Shown one piece after another: positions 1 through 5,847 of a stretch of 12,719 nt of DNA. Made by a program: the position numbers and the translations under genes. Each line of letters starts with the position of its first letter. Position 1 is the stretch's first letter. The DNA is taken from the NCBI GenBank assembly GCA_030671945.1, contig DAOVHJ010000031.1, positions 1 through 12,719 of the forward strand. The letters are read 5' to 3'. The notes under the pieces were generated by a model, which saw nothing but the letters and a program-made list of their open reading frames with translations, was not told where the DNA came from and did no database searches. The stretch comes from Candidatus Heimdallarchaeota archaeon (GTDB taxonomy: Archaea > Asgardarchaeota > Heimdallarchaeia > JABLTI01).

Positions 1-50
1 AAGACTTGAATACGTATTTTGACAAATCTTGTCAGAGCAAGAGGATGAAG

Positions 51-872
51 ATGTCTAAGAAAAAGCAAAAAGAAGAAGCATCTATGCAATACTTGCTAGG
101 AAAAAAAGCATATGAAGCAAGGAATGCAGAAAAAGCATTTAATGCTTTAGAATTAGCACTTCAATATTTTAGAAATTCAACTGAACATGTAATTTTAGCC
201 GATATTCATAGGATTTTAGCTGAGATTTTTTTTGAAAAAGGAAATATGATTGAATCTAGAAACCATTACAAAAGAGCCTATCTTGCCTTCAAAAACTTTG
301 GTCATAAAATAGGTATGGCTGATTGTTATGATAATATTGCCATAAGCTTCATGTTACAAGATGAATTAAAGTATGCACAAGAATACCAAACTAACGCTCT
401 CAAGTTAAGAAAAGGAACTCCAGATCAGAAAGGAAGAGCAAGAGGGTTGAAGAATCTAGCAATAATTATTTACAAAAAAGATGACAATGGGGAAAAAGCA
501 ATTGAGATCTTGAATGATGCGATTGAATTAGCTCAGAAAAGCAAAGAACCACAATTAGTAATTAATATTGCATTAGATCAATCAAAGATCCTCAATAAAC
601 TCGCGAAATTTGAGGAAGCAATGAAGGCATATATTATCGCTCGAAGATTCAGTAAAAAATATTCAATCCCACTCTCAGAAGAAAGAGAAGAGGAATTTGG
701 TGATTTACTCTTAAATCTTGGATTAAAACGATATGATGAGGGGGATCTTGAAGAAGCACTGAAGTATCTGAAAAACGCCGCTTTTATTTTTAAATCCAGA
801 AACAACCCGCTTTTAGAATCTGTTGAACCTACAATTCAAAAAATAGAACAGTATCTAAAAACGACACAATAA
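51..872 (+). CDS. TPR-repeat protein (possibly 5' incomplete)
   Basis: The protein is almost entirely helical and can be divided into about six tetratricopeptide repeats, roughly residues 12-45, 47-82, 88-121, 130-165, 169-205 and 215-250 from the chosen start. Typical TPR positions are visible, such as GDLEEALKYLKNA in the last repeat. TPR arrays are protein-protein docking scaffolds; no catalytic domain, signal peptide or membrane segment is seen, so a cytoplasmic adaptor role is inferred and the partner is unknown. I chose ATG 51 because GAGG at 41-44 lies 6 bases upstream. ATG 45 and TTG 6 are in-frame alternatives. The frame is open to the window edge, so a longer protein cannot be excluded. 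The gene faces the tRNA-Pro gene, with only 16 bases between them. Confidence 0.75.
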   Translation: MSKKKQKEEASMQYLLGKKAYEARNAEKAFNALELALQYFRNSTEHVILADIHRILAEIFFEKGNMIESRNHYKRAYLAFKNFGHKIGMADCYDNIAISFMLQDELKYAQEYQTNALKLRKGTPDQKGRARGLKNLAIIIYKKDDNGEKAIEILNDAIELAQKSKEPQLVINIALDQSKILNKLAKFEEAMKAYIIARRFSKKYSIPLSEEREEEFGDLLLNLGLKRYDEGDLEEALKYLKNAAFIFKSRNNPLLESVEPTIQKIEQYLKTTQ

Positions 873-888
873 AATAGCTATTAGTAAG

Positions 889-993
889 TGGTGGGCAGGA
901 CGAGATTCAACTCGCGACCACTTGATTTTCCGTTAAAGAGATCACCTCATTTAAACCCGAACCAAGTATCATACCGTGCTAGACTACCTGCCC
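889..993 (-). tRNA. tRNA-Pro (anticodon CGG) with a 29-nt BHB intron and encoded CCA
   Basis: Read on the minus strand, the 7-bp acceptor stem GGGCAGG/CCTGCCC is perfect (993-987 with 899-893). It is followed by discriminator A (892) and an encoded CCA (891-889). The D arm has G18G19 and A21; the D stem has a G10-U25 wobble and a U13-U22 mismatch. The anticodon stem is CTTGG/TCAAG. The loop TTCGGG puts anticodon CGG at 959-957, reading CCG (Pro). The variable loop is TGGTC. The T stem GCGAG/CTCGT closes a 6-base loop TTGAAT, where TTCGAAT would be expected, so C56 appears to be missing. Splicing of the intron gives 76 nt including CCA. No clear TATA box is visible upstream. Confidence 0.9.
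927..955 (-). other. tRNA-Pro intron, position 37/38, canonical bulge-helix-bulge
   Basis: The 29-nt intron lies after G37. The precursor folds into a canonical BHB. The anticodon stem is followed by a 4-bp central helix, UUCG (exon, 32-35) with CGGA (intron). The 3-nt bulges are GGU on the 5' side and AAA on the 3' side. The intron-side helix is UUAAA/UUUAA, continued as GAG/CUC with loop GUGAU. Cutting after the second base of each bulge, as archaeal tRNA endonuclease does, gives exactly the 37/38 junction. Confidence 0.88.
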
Positions 994-1103
994 AAATTAA
1001 CTTATTTTTTGTTTTTTTCTTGAAATAAAAAAGATTTCCACAATTTTTCGCTTATTTTATCCTCTCTCTACGAAAGATTATTAGTTATTTTTTTATTCTT
1101 TTC

Positions 1104-1111
1104 TTTATATG
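1104..1111 (+). promoter_or_regulatory. TATA box for nadK, possibly leaderless
   Basis: TTTATATG is centred about 27 bases before ATG 1136. The archaeal TATA-to-start-site distance is about 25-27, so transcription would begin at or near the start codon. There is no clear Shine-Dalgarno sequence before 1136, which agrees with a leaderless mRNA. Confidence 0.45.
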
Positions 1112-1135
1112 TCTCTTAAGAGTTGATGTGTGCTT

Positions 1136-1975
1136 ATGTCTCAATTCAATAAAATCGTAGTAGTATCACGCTTACCAAAGGATCGAATCACAAAGAAGTG
1201 TCGAGAAGTTATTGACATCTTAACCGAGAAATATAAACTAGATGTTTATCTCAACGAGTCTTTTGCAAATCAAATCGATTATGATAAATCAGTAAAAATT
1301 AAAAAAATAAAGGAATTTGATTTAATCGTTGCATTAGGAGGAGATGGTACTATTCTCTGGTCTGCTCGGTATTCGAATGAGGTTCCTTTGTTTGGGATTA
1401 ATGCCGGTCATCTTGGTTTTCTTACAACAGCAACTCTAGAAGACAAAGAATTTGGTCTTAACCGTATATTGAAAGGTGATTACATTCTGGAGCATTGTAT
1501 GCGTCTTAAGGTTACTTTAGACGGAGAAGAACTTCCTACAGCCTTAAATGAAGCCTATGCAACCAATAAACTAAGTGCTCACATTTGTCAGCTAAACATT
1601 TCTGTAAACAGCTTCAATTTAGGTCACCATATACTTGATGGTTTAATGGTCTCAACTCCTGTTGGATCTACAGCTTATGCTTTATCTGCGGGAGGTTCCA
1701 TACTCGAACCCAGAATTAAAGCAATGCAAATTGTTCCAGTTAATAGTGTATCAAGGCGAATACGTCCATTTGTTGTTCCTGGTGAGGCGAAAATTACTAT
1801 AACTGTCCCCAAACCATTTGAGGGTGATGTAGTAGTTATTAACGATGGACTTTTAGAAGGGAAATTCAAGAAAAACTCAGTATTAGAGATAACTCAAGCA
1901 CCTAATGAAACCGTTTTCGTGCGTTTTCCAGATTACGGATTTTTCAATCGCTTACAAGATAAACTTGACTTCTAA
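1136..1975 (+). CDS. nadK: NAD kinase (NAD + ATP or polyphosphate to NADP)
   Basis: This is a cytoplasmic NAD kinase of about 279 residues, the normal length for the family. The order of motifs is complete: GGDGT at residues 68-72 (phosphate-donor loop with the catalytic Asp), INAGHLGFL at 88-96, the NE pair at 138-139 that binds the NAD ribose, and DGLMVSTPVGSTAYALSAGG at 168-187. PVNSVSRRIRPFVVP near 203 matches the family's PxxPHSLSxRPxxxP region. The enzyme supplies all NADP for biosynthesis. ATG 1136 fits a leaderless transcript; GTG 1130 is an in-frame alternative. The gene starts an operon with nob1, whose start is 8-17 bases after the nadK stop. Which phosphate donor is used cannot be read from the sequence. 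Confidence 0.93.
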   Translation: MSQFNKIVVVSRLPKDRITKKCREVIDILTEKYKLDVYLNESFANQIDYDKSVKIKKIKEFDLIVALGGDGTILWSARYSNEVPLFGINAGHLGFLTTATLEDKEFGLNRILKGDYILEHCMRLKVTLDGEELPTALNEAYATNKLSAHICQLNISVNSFNLGHHILDGLMVSTPVGSTAYALSAGGSILEPRIKAMQIVPVNSVSRRIRPFVVPGEAKITITVPKPFEGDVVVINDGLLEGKFKKNSVLEITQAPNETVFVRFPDYGFFNRLQDKLDF

Positions 1976-1992
1976 TTAAGAGGATGGGTTGT

Positions 1993-2556
1993 GTGACTAA
2001 AAAGAATAGATCAAAAAACTCCCAATTAGATGACAACAATGTCTATGTACTTGATGCCTCTGCAATTTATAACGGAGTCTTAACCCATAATATTTCTGGA
2101 ATAAAATATATCCCTCAATGTGTTTTAGAAGAAGTAAGAGGAATGATGCGAGGTGAAGCACTCATCGAAGAGGCTTTATTATATGAAGAATTGCAGACTA
2201 TAGTACCCGATGAAGTGATCCTCTTAGAAATCGAAAAACAAGCGAGAGTAACAGGTGACATTCACGAGCTATCTGATTGCGATCTTGCAGTTCTTGCAGT
2301 AGCAAAATCTTTGTGCCTGAAAGAACTTGATGTCATAATCTTGAGTGATGATTATGATATACAAAACTTAGCAACTCATATTGGATTGGTTTGTAAGGGA
2401 ATTCATTGGAAAGGTATAACTTCAATTCATGAATATTTTTGGGTTTGTCCTGGTTGCGGTAATAAAAGTAAAACACAAACAGATAATTGCATTGAATGCG
2501 GAACTGAAATGAAGCGAAAAACATACAAAAAGAAAATTAAAAAGAAAAAGGCTTGA
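1993..2556 (+). CDS. nob1: Endoribonuclease Nob1 (PIN domain + zinc ribbon)
   Basis: Nob1 cuts precursor rRNA at the 3' end of the small-subunit rRNA late in 30S maturation. Counting from GTG 1993, the PIN domain opens with YVLDASAIYN (Asp21), followed by the acidic positions Glu46/47, Asp95/97 in LSDCDLAVLA, and Asp119/120 in LSDDYDIQN. This is the usual metal-binding set of PIN nucleases. The C-terminal zinc ribbon CPGCG...CIECG uses Cys152, 155, 166 and 169. A very basic tail (KKKIKKKKA) ends the protein and probably contacts rRNA. GAGG at 1980-1983 directly abuts ATG 1984, but lies 9 bases before GTG 1993, so I prefer GTG 1993. The order of nadK, nob1 and the next ORF with minimal gaps indicates one transcript. 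Confidence 0.93.
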   Translation: MTKKNRSKNSQLDDNNVYVLDASAIYNGVLTHNISGIKYIPQCVLEEVRGMMRGEALIEEALLYEELQTIVPDEVILLEIEKQARVTGDIHELSDCDLAVLAVAKSLCLKELDVIILSDDYDIQNLATHIGLVCKGIHWKGITSIHEYFWVCPGCGNKSKTQTDNCIECGTEMKRKTYKKKIKKKKA

Positions 2557-2559
2557 ACG

Positions 2560-3417
2560 ATGTCTCTGAAAAATGCTCGAACTTACAAAAGCGGAATTTT
2601 GTTACAAGATTCAGAGAAGTTAACACTCATAGTTCCACTTCAAATACACCTAGCAACTGATTTTAATAAACAGATAAGAATCCCGCAAAAAATAAACCAA
2701 CTAATATATGGATTACTTTTACAAAACGTAGCTAGATATACCTTCATTTTTGATAGAAATGAATTGAATCAACCGAAATTATTACAGTATATTTACTTCA
2801 CTGGGATAAACCAAACAGAGTTATTGACCAAAGTAAAAAGTACAATAAACTCGTTTGTCAGGTTTCTAGCCGATTTAAAATTGAAAGTGAAAATTCTGGA
2901 TTCCAAACAAACACTTCAACAAATGCTAGATAGCATACCAAATTCTATTAATGAAGTTACTCCCGGATTGTATCAAATATCTCTAGAAAAGAGTAAAGCT
3001 TTTCTTTCCGTGGCAAAATTATTTTTTACCAATGATTCCAATAAGGGAGATTTGATCTACTTTATGAATGATTTCTATTCTCATTTATCTCAAGGAAGAT
3101 TGAATATAGATATTCAAAGAAAAACAAAGAAAAAGCAATCTGATTTCCAAACTACTGCATCTGTTACTATAATTCTAGAAAACGAGAAATTAGAAGAAAT
3201 TAAATTGGCTCAAAAGAAACTAGCTACCTTATTGAAGGTGTTTAGCAATCATATGTCTGAAGAAGAGAAGAAAAATTTTTGGTTCCTAAATCCTTCTGAA
3301 CTAATGTCTAATTTAGGAAAAATTATGGTTGGTCAAGGACCAAAGTATTTCCCAGCAGACCACAATAATCTGCTAGATTTTTCTGCTTTTTTTAATTTAT
3401 TAATTGACAACAAATAG
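2560..3417 (+). CDS. Unrecognised 285-residue cytoplasmic protein, cotranscribed with nob1
   Basis: I do not recognise this family. The ATG comes 3 bases after the nob1 stop, so it is very probably translated from the same mRNA. The protein has no cysteine, no membrane segment and no signal peptide. Its N-terminal part (about 1-60) looks like a beta-rich module (ILLQDSEKLTLIVPLQIHL). A helical stretch at about 85-130 follows, then a mixed region with a basic KTKKKQ patch at 188-193 and a C-terminal helical part. No catalytic motif is visible. The layout faintly recalls N-terminal domains of HerA/VirB4-type proteins, but no Walker motif is present and I give that little weight. Position suggests a link to ribosome maturation; this is inference only. 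Confidence 0.72.
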   Translation: MSLKNARTYKSGILLQDSEKLTLIVPLQIHLATDFNKQIRIPQKINQLIYGLLLQNVARYTFIFDRNELNQPKLLQYIYFTGINQTELLTKVKSTINSFVRFLADLKLKVKILDSKQTLQQMLDSIPNSINEVTPGLYQISLEKSKAFLSVAKLFFTNDSNKGDLIYFMNDFYSHLSQGRLNIDIQRKTKKKQSDFQTTASVTIILENEKLEEIKLAQKKLATLLKVFSNHMSEEEKKNFWFLNPSELMSNLGKIMVGQGPKYFPADHNNLLDFSAFFNLLIDNK

Positions 3418-3441
3418 CAATTTAATCCCATAATTGATAGT

Positions 3442-3454
3442 AATATTTAATAAT
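3442..3454 (+). promoter_or_regulatory. Possible TATA region of the uL1-uL10 operon
   Basis: The AT-rich element AATATTTAATAATA lies upstream of uL1. A start site about 26 bases downstream, near 3472-3478, would leave a leader of about 110 bases containing the hairpin at 3501-3540 and the mini-ORF at 3503. The region is generally AT-rich, so this is a weak call. Confidence 0.3.
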
Positions 3455-3500
3455 ACATTATTTTTCTTCTTTCTTACTCATAAAACGCGTATTACTGTCA

Positions 3501-3540
3501 CCATGCCCATAATAACAAAGATGATTTCTTTGGTGCATGG
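3501..3540 (+). promoter_or_regulatory. Leader hairpin before uL1, candidate autoregulatory site
   Basis: Two helices are separated by an asymmetric internal loop. The outer stem is CCATGC (3501-3506) with GCATGG (3535-3540). The inner stem is CAAAGA (3516-3521) with TCTTTG (3527-3532), closed by a 5-base loop. The internal loop has 9 bases on the 5' side and 2 on the 3' side. Known uL1 targets on rRNA and mRNA also consist of two short helices around an asymmetric loop, and archaeal uL1 is known to repress its own mRNA in methanogens. The role as a uL1-binding site is inference; I did not match conserved bases. Confidence 0.4.
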
Positions 3541-3583
3541 CTTACATAAAGATGGAATACTAAAATTGACAGAAGCGGAATAA
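3503..3583 (+). CDS. 26-codon leader ORF ending 1 base before uL1
   Basis: The ATG at 3503 opens 26 codons (MPIITKMISLVHG..., ending KLTEAE) and stops with TAA at 3581-3583; the uL1 ATG is at 3585. The start codon lies within the outer stem of the leader hairpin, so its translation would depend on opening that stem. uL1 has only a weak Shine-Dalgarno (GCGGA), whereas uL10 has a strong one, so reinitiation from this ORF would give uL1 a way to be translated. The peptide resembles nothing I know. No Shine-Dalgarno precedes ATG 3503, and a chance ORF of this length is possible. Confidence 0.3.
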   Translation: MPIITKMISLVHGLHKDGILKLTEAE

Positions 3584-3584
3584 T

Positions 3585-4232
3585 ATGGATGTAAATAAAT
3601 TAACAGAACAGATTACTAAGTGTAAAAAAGCATCTAAAAAACGAAAGTTTGTAGAGAGCATTGATCTCTCAATAAATTTCAAGGATTTAGATCTTAAAAT
3701 ACCTAGTAACAGGTTCAACTTCCAAACAACTTTACCACACCCATTTAGGAAGAAACCCACCGTAGCAATCTTCGCTGGTGGTGAGCTTGCAGTAAGAGCA
3801 AGAAATGCTGGGGTAAAAACTGTCCTTGGGAGAACTGAATTAGAAGCTTTAGGCAAATCACCTAAAGAAATTAGAAAAATGGCAAAAGAACATGATTTCT
3901 TTCTAGCTGAACCATCATTAATGCCTCTTATAGCTAGGTTTCTTGGTAAATATCTAGCTCCTCGAGGTAAAATGCCACAACCACTTGTACCTAATGCTGA
4001 TATACCAATCATGCTTGAACGATACACAAGAACTTCAAAGCTAAGGATAAAAGAAAATCCTGTCGTCTTAACAAAAGTTGGTACAGTGAAAATGGATGCT
4101 AAAGCAGTTGCAGAAAATATAGAAGCTGTAGTACTTGCTTTAGAAAGTAGGCTTGAAAGCGGAATTCAAAACATAAGATCAGCTGTGATAAAAACCACCA
4201 TGGGTGAATCTGTGAAGATAGAGGTGCACTAA
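3585..4232 (+). CDS. rpl1: 50S ribosomal protein uL1 (L1)
   Basis: This is full-length archaeal uL1 (215 residues; the family is about 210-220). It forms the mobile L1 stalk that helps move deacylated tRNA out of the E site and binds helices 76-78 of 23S rRNA. The signature block LMPLIARFLGKYLAPRGKMPQPL at 112-134 is clear (APRGKMP, where most have GPRGKMP). TTMGESVKIEV at the end is the second half of the RNA-binding domain. The gene is followed after one base by uL10. Archaea usually have uL11 immediately upstream; here the upstream neighbour is a short leader ORF and then an unrelated gene, so uL11 has been separated. Regulation by its own product through the leader hairpin is plausible but inferred. 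Confidence 0.96.
   Translation: MDVNKLTEQITKCKKASKKRKFVESIDLSINFKDLDLKIPSNRFNFQTTLPHPFRKKPTVAIFAGGELAVRARNAGVKTVLGRTELEALGKSPKEIRKMAKEHDFFLAEPSLMPLIARFLGKYLAPRGKMPQPLVPNADIPIMLERYTRTSKLRIKENPVVLTKVGTVKMDAKAVAENIEAVVLALESRLESGIQNIRSAVIKTTMGESVKIEVH
4221..4226 (+). promoter_or_regulatory. Shine-Dalgarno of uL10 (GAGGTG)
   Basis: GAGGTG matches the archaeal consensus GGAGGTGA. It lies inside the last codons of uL1, 7 bases before ATG 4234, and fixes that start. Its strength contrasts with the weak site of uL1 in the same transcript. Confidence 0.75.
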
Positions 4233-4233
4233 A

Positions 4234-5250
4234 ATGAGTAAATCAGCATATCAACACGAACCACATGTTTCAAAGAAGAAACAATTAACTGAACTGATAG
4301 ATTTACTTAACCAATACAAAGTCGTAGGCATTACTAAAGTTGAAAACATTACTTCTAAAACTATACAACGATTAAGAACTGATATGAGACAAGATGCGAT
4401 ACTCAAACTTGCGAAGAATACCTTGATGCTTTTAGCTTTAAAAGAAATAGCTAAGAAAGACAAAGGTATAACGAAACTGATAAAATACGTAAATGGTTCC
4501 TGTGCTTTCATTCTCACAAATGGAAATCCTTTCAAAGTTGCTAATTTTCTCGAGAAAAAGAAAATCCCAACACCTGCAAAGGAAGGACAAATCGCTCCAA
4601 AAGAAATCACAATAACCGCACGTGATACTGGATTTGCCCCAGGACCTGTAATTGGTGAATTACAATCTATTGGTTTGAAAACCAGAATAGATGGTGGTAC
4701 TATAAAAATCATTGAAGATTCTGTTGTTTGCCAATCCGGAGATAAAGTTTCAAAAACACTTGCCAATGTTTTAAGTAGACTTGGTATTGAACCATTTGAC
4801 GCTGGATTATCTGTAAATGCTATCTATAGTGGAGGTTCTCTATTAGTTCACGATGAATTAATTGTTGATTTTGATGGAATCATGAATGATTTAGTAAAAG
4901 CACATCAAAATGCATACTCTCTTTCCATAGAGGCTGCAATACCAACCAAAGATAATCTTACTGAATTAATTGGTCGTGCAAGAAGATCTGCTCTCAGTTT
5001 AGCAGTAGAAACCAGTTTTATTACTCCTGAAACTGCCAGTAATATTCTAGCTAAAACACAACTAGAAGCAATGACATTAGCTAAACTAATTGCTTCTAAA
5101 GACCCAAGTGTTATTCCTCCAGAACTCCTTTCAGCAGCTCAAACAACTGCTGTAAAAACTCAGTCACAAGAGAAGAAAGAAGAGGTGACAACTCCTGCTG
5201 AGGAAGAAGAGGAAGAGGAAGACGCTGGAATAGGTTCATTGTTTGGGTAG
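4234..5250 (+). CDS. rpl10: 50S ribosomal protein uL10 (P0), acidic stalk base
   Basis: The 338-residue length matches archaeal uL10/P0. The N-terminal ~110 residues are the rRNA-binding domain (KVVGITKVENITSKTIQRLR). The archaeal/eukaryal insertion domain covers about 111-185 (APGPVIGELQSIGLKTRIDGG). A helical spine at about 225-300 carries the P1/L12 dimers. The tail has a run of seven Glu and ends DAGIGSLFG, the element that recruits translational GTPases. The gene sits one base after uL1. The P1/L12 gene that normally follows is missing here: two hairpins and a membrane-protein gene come next. P1 must therefore be encoded elsewhere. Confidence 0.96.
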   Translation: MSKSAYQHEPHVSKKKQLTELIDLLNQYKVVGITKVENITSKTIQRLRTDMRQDAILKLAKNTLMLLALKEIAKKDKGITKLIKYVNGSCAFILTNGNPFKVANFLEKKKIPTPAKEGQIAPKEITITARDTGFAPGPVIGELQSIGLKTRIDGGTIKIIEDSVVCQSGDKVSKTLANVLSRLGIEPFDAGLSVNAIYSGGSLLVHDELIVDFDGIMNDLVKAHQNAYSLSIEAAIPTKDNLTELIGRARRSALSLAVETSFITPETASNILAKTQLEAMTLAKLIASKDPSVIPPELLSAAQTTAVKTQSQEKKEEVTTPAEEEEEEEDAGIGSLFG

Positions 5251-5261
5251 AATCCAAAGAA

Positions 5262-5300
5262 TTCTCGAATCTCTTTTAACGAAATTCGAGAAAAACTTCT
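5262..5300 (+). terminator. Hairpin after uL10, probable terminator
   Basis: TTCTCGAAT (5262-5270) pairs perfectly with ATTCGAGAA (5284-5292), giving a 9-bp stem with a 13-base loop. It starts 11 bases after the uL10 stop and is followed by a pyrimidine-rich stretch (CTTCTCTTTTTCC). Confidence 0.55.
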
Positions 5301-5308
5301 CTTTTTCC

Positions 5309-5326
5309 ATTCTTTGTTTAAAGAAT
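5309..5326 (+). terminator. Second tandem hairpin after uL10
   Basis: ATTCTTT (5309-5315) and AAAGAAT (5320-5326) form a perfect 7-bp stem with loop GTTT. It lies just after the first hairpin and its T-rich tract, and before the TATA box at 5356. It may back up termination or mark the mRNA 3' end. It is AT-rich and could be weak. Confidence 0.35.
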
Positions 5327-5350
5327 CACAATTTAATTTCAACAGTGGAA

Positions 5351-5365
5351 CGAAATAAATATAAA
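5351..5365 (+). promoter_or_regulatory. BRE/TATA promoter of the two-TM protein
   Basis: CGAAA followed by TAAATATAAA resembles the archaeal BRE plus TATA arrangement. The expected start site is near 5386-5390, leaving a leader of about 30 bases with GGAAGGA at 5406-5412. The gene is thus probably transcribed apart from the ribosomal operon. Confidence 0.5.
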
Positions 5366-5421
5366 ATGAAAAGTTCTTATGCTCACATTGAATAATTGTA
5401 TAAATGGAAGGATAAATGGTT

Positions 5422-5709
5422 ATGAAGGACAAACTTGCTGGATACTCGATATTTTTAATTTCACTCTTGTCGTTAGGCGCTTGGGCTACCTTTACAATAT
5501 GGGGTCTTGCTGAATGGAACGCTTCTGATCCCTTTGTTAGTAATCAAATTACTACTATATTGATTGCTGCTCCTGTTATATTAGGAATGGTCGTTGTTTT
5601 ACTCATCGCAGCTTGGATTGGTTGGACAATGGCGCGAACACCTCCACCTGCACCAATTGATCTTGAGGATTTTGAAAGCGTAGAAGAAACAAAAGAGAAA
5701 AAGAAATAA
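5422..5709 (+). CDS. Small two-transmembrane protein with charged C-terminal tail
   Basis: I do not recognise the family. Two hydrophobic segments are plain: about residues 5-29 (YSIFLISLLSLGAWATFTIW) and 43-70 (TTILIAAPVILGMVVVLLIA). They are joined by a short polar loop (EWNASDPFVSN). The tail ARTPPPAPIDLEDFESVEETKEKKK is Pro-rich, then acidic, then basic. By the positive-inside rule, the KDK N-terminus and the charged tail are both probably cytoplasmic, placing the NASD loop outside; it contains a potential N-glycosylation sequon. ATG 5422 lies 9 bases after GGAAGGA; ATG 5416 (two residues longer) is 3 bases after it and less likely. The gene occupies the place where P1/L12 would be expected, but bears no similarity to it. 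Confidence 0.72.
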   Translation: MKDKLAGYSIFLISLLSLGAWATFTIWGLAEWNASDPFVSNQITTILIAAPVILGMVVVLLIAAWIGWTMARTPPPAPIDLEDFESVEETKEKKK

Positions 5710-5745
5710 TCCAAGATTATTTTCTTCTATTTTTTTCTTATTTTT

Positions 5746-5797
5746 AATAAATGAAGTTAGTTTTGTTGCAAAAATCTCATTTATTGCTCAACAGCAA
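5746..5797. repeat. Nested inverted repeats between two genes
   Basis: AATAAATGA (5746-5754) and TCATTTATT (5777-5785) are perfect 9-bp arms. Inside them TTTTG (5761-5765) pairs with CAAAA (5769-5773). A further hairpin follows directly, TTGCT (5784-5788) with AGCAA (5793-5797). The block lies after the T-runs that should end the upstream transcript (5720-5745) and ends about 9 bases before the next TATA-like box. It could be an operator or a structured 3' end; its AT-richness makes chance possible. Confidence 0.35.
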
Positions 5798-5805
5798 ATA
5801 TTAAA

Positions 5806-5814
5806 TTCTATAAG
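5806..5814 (+). promoter_or_regulatory. TATA box of the glycoside-hydrolase-like gene
   Basis: TTCTATAAG lies about 38 bases before GTG 5848. A start site near 5836 would leave a very short leader that begins at or within AGGTAG (5836-5841). Confidence 0.4.
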
Positions 5815-5847
5815 TACCAATTTTTGACTAGCATTAGGTAGTTCTGT

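Noticed and set aside
3560..4027. A 155-codon ORF antisense to uL1
   Set aside because: uL1 is unmistakable in the other strand; this is a shadow frame.
4251..4766. A 171-codon ORF antisense to uL10
   Set aside because: uL10 is clear in the other strand; no family resemblance in the shadow.
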